From Pocillopora verrucosa (Eukaryota; Cnidaria; Anthozoa; Scleractinia; Pocilloporidae), in the NCBI RefSeq assembly GCF_036669915.1, contig NC_089312.1, positions 16,121,317-16,185,316 on the forward strand: a stretch of 64,000 nucleotides of DNA, in the 5' to 3' direction. A model generated the notes under the pieces. That model ran no database searches. It had not been told where the DNA came from and saw only the letters and a program-made list of their open reading frames with translations. Below, piece after piece: positions 33,273 through 45,400 of the stretch. Position 1 is the stretch's first letter, and every line of letters starts with the position of its first letter. Both the position numbers and the translations under genes were made by a program.

Positions 33273-36200
33273 CCCTTTCCCTATCACACTGATATAGCAA
33301 CCGTCCTTTCTGAATATCCAAAGAGCTTAGTCTTTCTCTTTGTCCAATGTTTACACCTTTAACCTTTGCGTGTAAGGTCCTCATACCTCTCTCACGGGCA
33401 AAAAAAAAAGAACCATAGTGCATCACCGAATTGTAGTCGTATGGGACATCCTGCCCATAAATCGTCAGAAAACGCTCTTTCCTAAAATTGACTCTACACC
33501 CTGTCAAGATAAATATGACGAAGACATTTACATCGCTAGACTATCTCTCTTTATCACTTATTCACTCATAAATTAATGAGAGGAGGTTACATTCCACAAC
33601 AAAGAAAAAAATGAAACTTAATAAATCAGTCTAATTTACCCGGCATCACATTGTCCCAAACTATTGTAACGTACATATCACGGTCTGGTCGATTTTGTTC
33701 GTGGTAGAAGCCAAGTGCATGCCCAATCTCGTGCATTATGCTCCCTTTACTACAAGTGATAGTCACGTTGCTTCCGTAAGGCGTAGGAGACCTGCAGGAC
33801 ATGTCTGCATATTCGGTTCCAACAGATCCCGCAGATACGACTTGACGACCTCCAATGCGGCCGATACTTGAAGAGCAACTAGAAAAAAAATACGTAAAAG
33901 CCTTACGTACAAAACAAACAACGTACAAACAAATATAATCACCATATCGCATGAATACTAAAATGCAGTTTGAATGAGAAGAAATGGTTTCGTTTGACCA
34001 GCACAACTTTTTCACATAATCGCTTTTAATTTAACAATTTTAAGGAGACTTAGGCTTGAAATCTTAACTATTGAAAACATAAAGAGCAAAAACTTAAGAG
34101 CTAGGAACAAAGAACAAAATCGTAAAAGTACTGTTTGCGAAGTGAACACGATTCATAATCTTTAACATAAAAACTCTTCTTAACCAGTTCTGCATTTATT
34201 CATTCACGAGCGTTACTTGCCTTCGTTTTTTCTTTTTTTTTTTTGGAGTTATTACCTACCCTCCCTCATATGCAAACTCCACATAGTCATCCTCGAACCT
34301 CCGCTCCTTGAAAACGATACAAAGCTTGTCTTGCCATTCCTTGATAGCTGCACGAATGTTTGTGAGACTCGCCTCGCCTGCAATAAAAAGTATATTAAAC
34401 GTCAGATAATTTAGTGTGAACAACAGAATTGAAAACGTAAATTGGCTACCGTAAAGCGATCGCTCTGACGAAGGGCTAACGTTCGAAACGTCAGCCTTTA
34501 AACTCTTTATGGTGGCGAATTTTCGTTTTCAACTCAGTTATTAACACCAAATTACCGGAAGTCGCCATTTTGCATACAACTTGGGAACGATCCTTGGGAA
34601 CCTGGCCGGCCGCGGACGCATGCGCTTCCGGACTATGTCAGAAATCTCAAAGTGAGTTCAACTTAAATGGCGGGAATTGGAACCAACGCGGGCCGCACAC
34701 AAGGCGAGAACCGACGCGGAGAGCACACTTACAATCAGCAGCGCTATTTTTCGACTCGTCGTAAATAATCATAAATTGATTCAATAATGCTCTTTAGGAT
34801 ACTGTTCAAAGAATTCACCAAGAGATAGAAAAGAGTGCGAGACTACATTATTTTACAGGTAGGCTTTGCAGAGCAAGATTCATAGTTGTGACGTTCGAAG
34901 TCAATAATTTTGGAAAGTTTACGACCGCTTAGGTTATTTTTTTGAATCTCAGCTCGTCATTATGTTGGATTGTAAAACATATGGCTCTGGGGATAATTTC
35001 TTCTTCAAAAGTTTGTTTATGACCTTCTTTATGACCTGACATGTTTTAATAGATAACAGACAGCGATGTATATTAGTGAACGCATGGCATGTGCGTCTCA
35101 TTTGCATATGCACTTAAGGAACTGTAGAATTGGGTTTTTCTTTCTATGGAATTCGATTCAGTCCAGAGTCAAGCTTACGTGATTCAGTTCCAGGCACGAT
35201 GTTCCTGTGGGCCTCCCGTCCAGTGAAAAAAATACATTCCATTACTGTGACCGTCACTGATCATTTCTTACCATTTTCACCATATGGGACAAAGTTGAAT
35301 TGGTCATAGAATTGTTTATATATTTGGATTCAATTTAATTAAGCTGCCTTACGCATTTTTGGTGCTATGGTGTATGGCACCGTATTGTTTAGCCAAAGTT
35401 GTAGAAAACCATTCTGCAGGAAATCCCTCTCCACTGGTGTGTTATCGACCGTGTCTTGCCAATACTTTTGGATGCTGTCTCTTTGGTGCTTTGTTAATAG
35501 CATGTCACCTTCAAAGTAATCTTTCCCAAGGTTCAGCTCTCCAAATGCTTCTATTTCACTCATCAGCGTTTGTCAGAAATGAAAATAAACAATAGCATAA
35601 GCCAACAGTGCCAAGCGGATATCGATCAAAGTTTTTTTCAAGTTCACGCACGCGGGCCATTATGCTCTTAAAACTTTCACTTTCACCTTGTAACAATATT
35701 AATAAGTCCTTTTAATGATATCGAAAGTATTGAAACAATCCTAAAAATTTCTATAGGTGGGAGAGTCGTTGGAATAGATGAACCATTAGTTACGACTATT
35801 TGCCATCCCAACCGCTGCCATGAACAAAAGAACGCAAGCTAAAGCCAACTCACAAACGCAAGTATGCGCGAGTGAGTTAACGAATCATTGCTCGATTTTG
35901 TTAACCTGCAAATATAAAGGCTAGGCTCTGATTTTGCGAAAGGACGGGTGGGTAAAGCTATCCACCGCACAGTCACGGATATTTTGCAGACTCGAAAAAT
36001 GTATTCACAGAGCGATTGAAATACAAACAGATACAAATGCAAGACGGTTGACCGGCCGACTTGACAGACTGATAACGATCGGGGGGTGAGGGCATTCAGT
36101 GAGTGCAGGCGTATGAAATTGCTAACATAAGAACGAATGCCTGCACAAATCTACAGCCCAGAATTCGATTAGCATTTATGTCTTCAGACATGACAACATG

Positions 36201-36511
36201 TCTTATTTGTAGTTCTTAACAAAATTGTATATGTCTGTCTCTAACCTTGCATTTGTCTATCGTACAGCTCAAGCAAATCTGCGGCAGATGCTTCCTGACT
36301 TTCGTTTTCATCTAAACAAAAAAGAAACAGAATCGCGTGACAATTTATTATCTTAATGTATTATATTTTATAGTTCTGAAAATAATCACCATAATCAATA
36401 GGCTATTAGAGGCTCCCCGTTTCCCTACTTACCATCGAATATCGAGCCAAAACTTGAAGCAAAAATCAGGATATACGCTACTGCTGATGTTGAAAAGAGT
36501 TTCGTGCTCAT
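33273..36511 (-). CDS. Astacin metalloprotease (unit C), complete signal-to-catalytic plan
   Basis: Minus-strand exons: 36433-36511 (ATG, signal peptide with [14 protein letters not shown]), 36246-36311 (acidic pro-region), 35353-35550 (propeptide FEGD), 34260-34377 (YVEFAYEGG), 33640-33878 and 33273-33500. The zinc site is [19 protein letters not shown] and the Met-turn is SVMHY. The unit lacks the usual HEHSR, having HEQNR instead, but keeps the three His and the Glu. Junctions are phase 1 except the phase-2 join between 34260-34377 and 33640-33878; exon 34260-34377 has exactly the same length (118 bp) as its counterpart in unit A. After LLYQCD the frame either splices at 33273 (gtgagc) to an unseen exon or reads to a stop at 33235. 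No ShKT module was found. Predicted: secreted M12A protease, tandem paralogue of units A and B. Confidence 0.9.
34462..34557 (+). repeat. Penelope-type terminal repeat fragment with hammerhead-like core, copy 1
   Basis: gctctgacgaagggctaacg, then ttcgaaacgtcagc, matches the hammerhead plan: stem I gct/agc, CUGACGA, a short stem-II hairpin, GAAAC and GUC. A conserved tail follows (ctctttatggtggcg, ttcaactcagtta, aacaccaaattacc). The same tail is found at 40446 and 53503. One extra A after CUGACGA departs from the strict consensus. Confidence 0.5.
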
Positions 36512-37996
36512 AATATAGTTATGAACATGAGGAAGTACTTCTGTCTCGCGTACACCAGGATTTTGTTACTATATATTTTATTCTTTCTCGTAAAGCACAT
36601 GGCAAAAAAATTTTTTAGAAATTTAAACGAAAGGAGATTTCAGGTACCTGGTTGAAATGCTGTCACATGTTTATGTCTTCATATAACTCTGACAATCAAA
36701 TTAACAATGAAACAAAGAATCATAAAATTATATCAATAAACAAAGTCATTGAGAAAATTAAAACATGATATATAATTACTTCTAAATTCTTCTTTCAAGC
36801 TGTCGGGAGGCAATTCCTGGCTTAGAAATACTAAAGGTCACCAATTCAATCTTCATGTTCGTAAGTGTACCTTTGATTTAATTCTTACGTACGATTAGTT
36901 TCACTGTGATAATATTGATAGCGTTCAGTCTTTATTTAGGAGAATGAATGTGCTTGTGTTAAAAAAATCTGATAGGAGCTTCAAGAAATACAAGTAATGT
37001 CATTTGATTCTGTAAGCATAGACAATGCCTTGACGCGAAGAGGACTGTTTCAAAATGCTGGCTTTAAGGCCTCGGTATCATTAGCATACGCAAGTTGCTA
37101 TCACCATTTCAGCGTTTTGCACTTAACTTTCACATAAAGGACAATTCCATCAACCTAATTTCCCATGTGAGAACTAGTCAAGCATACATGCAGGTAGTGC
37201 AAAACATTTTAAAAAATCGGCAAGATTTATATATGGCACAAGCTAGTCTCGGCTTTCTGTGGTTTCAATAAACTATTGTGTCTACTAGTGCGCGGGTAAA
37301 ACATTCCATTAAGTTTTGAAACTGTTTTTTTTAAAGAAAGTCAAATACTTCTTTTGTTCTTTGGTCCACCTCAATTTTATGTCACTCCCTTTAACTTGTT
37401 TACTTACAACTTGAGAGACACATTACGCCAGACTACCTCAACTAAGAACATTTCCGGGATAGGATCGCTCCATTGGCTTAATTGTTTCAAAAGGAAATCA
37501 GTTAAAGAAAACATACCAGATCAGACGACGAGTGCCTTCGACTGGTAATACACCTTAACGTCGTTAACCACTGACCATAAGCTTTACAATTTGTTTTACA
37601 GGCAGTTTGTTGTTTGCTTGACTGGTTAATTGAGTTTTTAAATTCGCTAAGAATAAGCTCTTTGTGTACCTTATTTTTTATGAGTGACATACTTTACTTG
37701 AATTTATGACTAGCACAGAACTGGTACAGAACTAGTATCTAGAAGTGTTTAGATATCCTCATTATGAAACCTGTCGTGCTAGTTGTAAGAAAATTTGATG
37801 ATAACTTACAAGAGGAAAATTTCATGACAGTTTCATTTTTCGTTGCGTGTAAAACAACATTCAGACTTAGATAAACCACAAAAAAATGAACAAACCACAT
37901 GGAAAACACAAAAGAAGAAGTTAGTCAATTTTCTTAGTGAGTAAACCATAAAAAACTCAAGCGCCATTAATAAGTTTACTTCTAGCTGAGTGTAAA

Positions 37997-38653
37997 TTAA
38001 TTTTTTTGTGCTAGGGTCGACTTTTGTTGAAATGTTTGACGTTGCGTGTCATCCGACTGGTTCGATTCCATAGTTTTTCTAAAAGTGTATGCGCGCCGCA
38101 TATAGGCCGGTTGGTGTTCTTCTGATTCGCTTAACCAATCCCAAATTCTTTTTTCGGTCTCTCTGATCGTGGGATTCCGGTAGTCTTCAGGCAATTTGCC
38201 CTTTATTTCCATGCGGATGTCTTTTTTAGAGCACGTAACAGGTCCTTTGTTTGCCAGTGCTTTCTTATGCTCTGTTAGTCCATAATTGGCAGAGTTAATT
38301 GTGACTCTCATATTATTAGCTGTGTTTCGTTGTCTCGTGTTGCCACCATACATGGGTGGAAGTTTTGTGAGCGGCCACAACTGCTTTGCAGGTTGCGTCG
38401 TTGGCCGGTTGTTTGAGAACATTATAAACTCACATACGGAAGGAAGGTTCGGTAAAGCGATCATGGCTTTGTTGGTTGTTTCATCCGCTTGCTCCGAATG
38501 CTTCTCTGGCAGAGCAAATCGATCACGTAATGAGTTCGACGCATGAGACGAGGTTTCGCTTTGGTGGCCACCGTTCTTACGGGAGAAAGACCTTGACACT
38601 GAAAACTTCCCTCGTTGTATTGTTTTCTTTGGCGGTTTGTTTTCCTGCATCAT
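37997..38653 (-). CDS. Orphan 218-residue basic protein, single exon
   Basis: Uninterrupted frame from ATG at 38653 to the stop near 37997, far longer than chance frames in this AT-rich window. The N-terminal half is rich in Ser, Lys, Arg and Asn (KFSVSRSFSRKNGGHQSE). The C-terminal half looks more ordered and helical (EIKGKLPEDYRNPTIRETEK, IWDWLSESEEHQPAYM). No signal peptide or membrane segment, and no family recognised. It lies about 750 bp upstream of and divergent to the HMG20-like gene. It may be a lineage-restricted gene or a retrocopy. Confidence 0.55.
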   Translation of the reverse strand: MMQENKPPKKTIQRGKFSVSRSFSRKNGGHQSETSSHASNSLRDRFALPEKHSEQADETTNKAMIALPNLPSVCEFIMFSNNRPTTQPAKQLWPLTKLPPMYGGNTRQRNTANNMRVTINSANYGLTEHKKALANKGPVTCSKKDIRMEIKGKLPEDYRNPTIRETEKRIWDWLSESEEHQPAYMRRAYTFRKTMESNQSDDTQRQTFQQKSTLAQKN

Positions 38654-39401
38654 TCAATTAAACTTGTGCTCATGGCAGAAGTTCCAATGACACAATTGTT
38701 TATCCGACGCAAAATAAAACTATGCCTTTCTACTTAGTGACAAAAAAGGTGCAAACAATAGAAGCGGTCTCTAAGAAAACAAGATTAATGGTGTTAGCAA
38801 TTTGCACCATGATCAACAAAAGGTGTGTCCCACAGGAGTAAACTAGCTGTTAATATGAGAGAAAAATAATTGAACAACGAATCCACCTCACAAATTAAAC
38901 ACGACGACATAACAAAAGTCCAAGGGGTTGCTGATAATTCTCTGGGGTGAATTAACAGTATCAATAAAAGCCTTAGAAAACCGACAGAGTGAAAAAAAAA
39001 GGGTCATGCTGGATGAAACTCGTCACTCTCCAACTTTATCACTCATAAAACGAGACAGTAAGAGGTTTTTAGTGATAATTAAGATTAATTAAGATAAAAT
39101 CAAAGGTGACAAAATTTTTGGACTTCTATGCATCAGTAAACACGGAGCGAAAAGAAAATAGCTTGGAGAAAAAATGGCGAATGTCGCACTTTCTTTTCAA
39201 AAGCTTTTCGTAGCCTTTTTTCTTTTTGATTTTTTTTGAGATCTGATTTGTAGGTAAATAAAGTTTCGTTGCGCTTATGGCCCCCCTACTCGCATGAGTC
39301 TGACGGTCGGCTATTTTTCGGACAGTCTTAATAGTCATACACAACGTAAGTACATATACCACTGACTATAGTAAGCGCGGACCCATCGGACCCATTTTAA
39401 A

Positions 39402-42400
39402 ATGGAGAATTCTCCTGTGTCAGAGCTGAGCTTTATGCCAACGTTTTCTTCAAACCAAGAATCTGAGGGAGACAAGACAAGCTTTGAAACCGCTGCATCG
39501 TCAGTGAATTGTTTTGCCGAGGTTGTTGTGACTCAAAATTACCCAGATATGTCAAGGTACGTGTCCTCAGTTTACAGAGAATAATCATAATTGGTTGTGG
39601 ATCTAAACAAGACAAAAGATTCACGGCAAAGAAACCCCTTTCTACTGATTTCTTTAGTTATTTACAAATAATTTTTTTAGAGACTGATTCTCTAGTAGAG
39701 CTCTAAATATCTAAACGTAATGGAGCCAGTGTAGTTTTTATTAGTAATGATAGATACCATGCTTGCTATCACTTCAGACGTGAACAATGTATGGTTAAGT
39801 CCATAAATATCTGTGTTCTTCTGAGGTCGTTCATAATCATTGCTATCTCGCATCCCAAGTGTGCATACTAGTCTTTTGGTACATGTGAACCATCATACTT
39901 GTAGCACATTTCATTCATTCATTCATGCCCTTTACGCCTAACAGGCATGTAGGGCAGCAACATGTTCCCTCCACATCTGGCGATCCCTTGCCATGAACTT
40001 GATGCCCTCCCAGGTCTTCCCCATCTCCTTTATTTCCTTCTCAACTGTCCGTCTCCATGTGATCTTGGGGCGACCCCGCTTGCGTTTCCCTTCTGGCGTC
40101 CAATGCATAGCAGACATGTAGCACACACTGGGTGAAAAAACTTAACTTAAGAAAATTTTAAGGATTTGCTCTCCTCTTTAATGCAAACCATTTGCCATAC
40201 ATGAAAAGCACTATGCACCTTTTTTCTCAAAAGAACATTGTTGGTTATAAGCACAAGTGAAAGTGCAAAGGCTAAATTTTTTTTTTTTTTTTTTGGAAGA
40301 TATCTTCCAAAATTGGCACTCTTAACCCCATGGCATCGACCGATGCTCTTCATTCAACTAATTTATTCTTGTTTCCTCATTACCATAAACCATTGACTCC
40401 AATTTCTGTATATAAACCCACACACAACCCACAATCCCTCCAATTGCTCTGATGAAGAGCTAACACATGAAACACCAGCCTTTAAGCTCTTAATGAAGGT
40501 CACTTTACGTTTTCAACTCAGTTGATAGCACTATATTACCCTGTTATACCCTTCCACTGATGCATCACCACAATTTCTCTAGAAACTTACGTTAAGTTAT
40601 TTAATATTTAATCATAAACTATATTTCATGTGGACCTCTCAGGAAAAAAACTTACTTGAGCATGGTTTTTACACTGTATACATCTGATTTGTGTTTTAAA
40701 CAATTATAACATAATTATTAAGTACCAAGTTATGTACATGTTGTGGTTTATTGAATAGAAAAGCACAAAGGTGGCCTTTGTTAGTTGCTTGTGGTATAAA
40801 TTAATCTAGTGCCCTTTATTTTGTTTATTCAAGGGGTGTTACAATATCAGGTAACGGAGTGGCAACATTTGCTGTAAGTTCAAGTGGAGCTCTCACTTGT
40901 CCAGGTAAGTGTAGAACTTGCCTTGCACAATTTTTTCTTTGATTTTTAAATACTGTAGCAGTTGTGTGTTTCTAAAATGAAGTACATGTACATGTACATT
41001 TATCCATACCAGAGTGGTGACTAGTTAACAAGGTTCACTGCAAGGACATAATTTTCACGACTGCATTGACTGTTTATAGTGTCTACTTTTACTTGAAAAA
41101 CAGACACAAACATGCATCTTTATTGATATACATTACTGAGAAGGTGTCTCAGAAGAAGAAACAAACAGCAACACCACAATGAACTTAAAAATAAAACTAA
41201 TTTTGCACTTCAATGTTGAAAATCATCTTTCAAGAGAGTGTGAGACAGGCAAATGTTGAATAGATGAAAATATTTTAAAAGCTATTAATAATAATTAATA
41301 ATTTTTATATTGTAGTCATTTCAGTATTCTAAAAGTTTGTTCTTTAATTTGTTATTTGAAAAAGTTCTTGGTATTAACTGTATGGACATCAAATCAATTA
41401 CACTTTGAATTTTCCATTGAATATAAATTTGTTTTGATTGGCTACTGTTAACTGCAGTAACTGTAATTTCCTTTGTAAGGCTTGGTGGTTTAAATAGAAA
41501 ATAGTTCATGTTTGTGTAATTACAAACAGGAATTTTTATCACATACTGTAATCACCAACAATGACCACCTGATCACTGTAGCATTTGTAATAGACTTTTC
41601 ACAGTTTGCTCCCTTGGGCTGTGATCTAGTGCCTATTCTCTTTGTTAGGAACATTTGGTGCATATTATAGAGGTTTATTTAAAAGAAAATGTTGTGCCCA
41701 AATTTAGATGGGATATAGTAGGAAACTCTGAGGTGTTCATATTAGAGAGATGTCTACAAAGGGGCTTTTCATTAAAACTTAAAACATCAGTTGACAGAAG
41801 TAAAACTACAAATTTACAACCTTGGGATATCTTGCTACAATCTAAACACCAGACTTCAACTGAACTAGTATTAAATTTGCACATGAACACTGTACTTGTA
41901 CATACCGCTATTTTCAAGATACCATGAATGGCAAATATAACAATATAACGATCAATATTACAATCAAGTTTGTGTAGAAAAACTGGTTTGTTTTACTAAC
42001 AAACCAATTTTACACTCTGGTAAGCTGGTTTGCCTCATTGCTCTTAGAACTCTGATGATTGAAAGTTGATGAACATGAAAGGATTTACCAGAAATGTGAA
42101 GTTGCCTTTTGCTGATGATATGCAGCTTGAAATATTAAAAAGTTGATACAACACTTTCAATACATGTGCTCTTCTTGTTTAAAAGCACAGGGAGTTCTGT
42201 CAAAAACTTGAAATGTTCATGCTTGAAAAGAGGGGCAGTTTAGGCAAACCTGGCTGTTATGTGGGCAAAAAAATGTAAGCCATTCATTGTTTCTTGAAAG
42301 GGTACAGTGCACCACAGTAATGATTCTTCTTGTTCAAGGTGGTGTGCTTAACAATCAAGTAGCAGTTGTGACAGTTCCTGAAAGCCAGTTGTTTGCTGTC

Positions 42401-45400
42401 CAGCAGCCTGAGCAAGGTGATTCAATTCAACAAAACACTGACTTAAACAATGAAGATGATGTTACATCTGTCACTCCCAGTTCATCAAATGTCACAGATC
42501 CTAATGAACTAACCATAAATGTGCTACCACCTTCCACTTCTCTCCCAGAGGGTAGTGTGTTAGCAGAGGAAGCATCAAATACTGCACCCACAGGGGTTAA
42601 GGTGAGAGAAGCTTTGTCTTGCATAATCATAAATAGAGTTAACTTGATTAGCTTTTCAAATGCATAATTCACTTCCTGACTAACACTATCCTAGGAGAGT
42701 GTTAATTGGCAATATGCAGTATACATTGCTTTAAAATACAACCAGTTTTTTATTGGATATTTTTCCAAGTTACTGATATTCTGTTTGTGATTGCATCAAA
42801 TAATATTATATATTCCATGCATGTTTATTAGAACTAATCAAAGTATTTATTTTCCTGAAGCATCTCAGTGAGGTGGAATCTTAAATCCTAGAATCTGATA
42901 GGCTATTATCCTGCACTCGTAACCATTCTAGGTTTCTATTTCAAGGACAAGACTAAAATTTTCTTCCATTCCATTTGCATCAAAGGGGTAAAAAGCAAAC
43001 CAGCAGAAAAAAATTAAATTAATGTTGTTACCAGTCCTGGTCTGTTAGTATGAAAAAAACTGTGCCTGTGGTCTTAAGTGCCTCAGGCCATACTCAAGAC
43101 CTTGTGCACAGTTTTTTTAGCAAACAGACCTCCTGCCCATTATATTTCTTGAGTTGTACGTTAACTGTTCTTTTCTGTTCTTTTTTCCAACCAAGAAAAG
43201 AAAAGGTGGTTGGCCTAAAGGTAAAAAAAGGAAGAAAGGATTTGGTGATTTAAATAAGCCAAAGGCCCCAATTACTGGGTATGTATTCTTTTAGGTTATA
43301 ATTGAGTTTCTGTTTGTTAAGATGTAAAGATCAACCAACAAATTACAAAGTTATGTGTATGTAGCTTTGAGATGCTAGCCATACATGTTTAAATACACCA
43401 CTTATACCTTTTAAATCTGAGAAGTTATCAGCATGTAGCTTCATCACACAATTTCAGTAGATTAATTGTAATGTAAATGAATGTGCATTGTATTTTAATC
43501 TAACTAACAGGTGCAGAAAAGAGACAAACTTGTCAGTTTAGGTCTTAATTATCCCTTTATTACTTTGACAGGAAAAGTATAGCCATTGCAAGGAAGATTT
43601 CATCATAAAATCTTGGGATTAAAAAGTCTTTTTTAATTTAGTCATACTCCTACTTAGTGGTCATCTGGTCTTATTTGTCAAATAAAACATAAAAATGAAT
43701 AACAAAAAGGAATCCAGTTACCCCCTATTATCATTACTTATTTTTGCAAAGAGCCACGTTTAAAGTATGTTGCCAAATCACTTACCTTTAAATTTGTACA
43801 GCCTGGCACTGCAATTACAATCATATTAAAAATGTTGCCCACCAATTGAGTATTTTAAAGTTTTATTTCTGTTCAGCTCTTTTCTTTTCTACTGAGAATT
43901 TTGTTCTTTTCAAAATAATTAGCTTTGGTTATTGATGTGTAGGTATGTGAGGTTTATCAACAGTCGACGGGCTGAGGTGAAACAACAACATCCTCATCTA
44001 CAGTTTTCAGAAATAACAAAGATACTTGGTTTGGAGTGGAGCAATCTTCTGCAAGAGGAGAAACAGGTATGTATTTGGTAGATAAAAAAATCAAAGAAAA
44101 ACATGTTATCACAACCATTACGGCAACTGTATGTGAAACAAAAGCCATAAAACCAACACAAGGATGTAAGCTGCCAGTACCTGTCCTATGTGTTTTGTGC
44201 AGTATTTTCCCACTATCATCATATATTGAACAGTACAATATGTGACCCTCCATATGATTTCAGGGGTAAAGGTGACCACAAGCTTGCAACATGCCAACAC
44301 AAGGCACTTAGAGTGTTCAATATACACATACAATATTTTTAAACAATGAAGGACACACTATGTTTGTTTTGGCCAAGTAAGCACGCTTGGTATTTGTCTT
44401 GGTTAAGCATGATCCATGTCATGCTTAGCATGCCAGTTGACACAGGATAACACACCAAAGGAAATGAAATGAAGCTTAATACCTTTTTTGTTCATTAAAA
44501 TGTTTTTCAATTGTACCCAATTGTGATGGGTAAGCTTAAATATTGGTACACAAATGAGTGTGTCAAATGAATTTCATTGCTGTATAGTTCTCAAACATCC
44601 ACGTTATAGGTACAACATCAACACCATTCCTTCACATAATGCAAGCGGTCACTTCAAAGTTATTACAAAGGGATATCTTCTTCGTGTACCTATAGTAACA
44701 CAATCAAAGTGAAGCGTTCTACTGCTAAGTCTAGATCTATCATATGGTGTTTTCATTCAGAATTTTTATGGTATGTGTGCTAATTCCGAAGATCATGATG
44801 GTTTTTGTCATTTGTTTATGGTGTTGATTGAATTTAGTTTAAAGCACATGACTGAGCATGTGACTAAGTGCATTACTATCATTTGCTTGAGTTTCCTAGT
44901 GTTCTCAGAAACAGAGAGTCATTGAAAAATGACAATTTCTCACTTTTGGTTTTTTTTACCATCCCATTAAAATTGCTCAGGCCATCTGATGGAATATGCT
45001 TTTACATGAACGTTTAGGCCATTTATGGCTACATGTTATGGTGATTTTTTGATCAGGAAGTTGATAATTATAAAACATTGATACAAGCTTTGGTTTAATT
45101 GACCTGGCTAGTAGTTTTACTGCAATAATGAGAGTACATTGACTGTGTAATGATCACTCTAGCTTTACGATCAGTTAACATGTTGGCTGCATACTATGGT
45201 ACATGCTAATGTGCTGACTGTCCGCTCACACGCTACCTTTTGTATTTGAAGGTTAACATGCTTTGCTTGTTCGCTCACTCACGCTTCATAGTTCAACAGA
45301 GCATACTTTATTGTTTGTAGTGTGTTATATGAAAAAAAAGCATGACGCTCATTAAAGGGTGCTCTAGCATGCTCAACAAGCGTGTAATAGCCAGCTTTTG

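Noticed and set aside
42287..42338. Upstream extension of HMG20 exon 3 with an ATG
   Set aside because: This is intron sequence before the acceptor at 42338; phase and homology place the start in exon 1.
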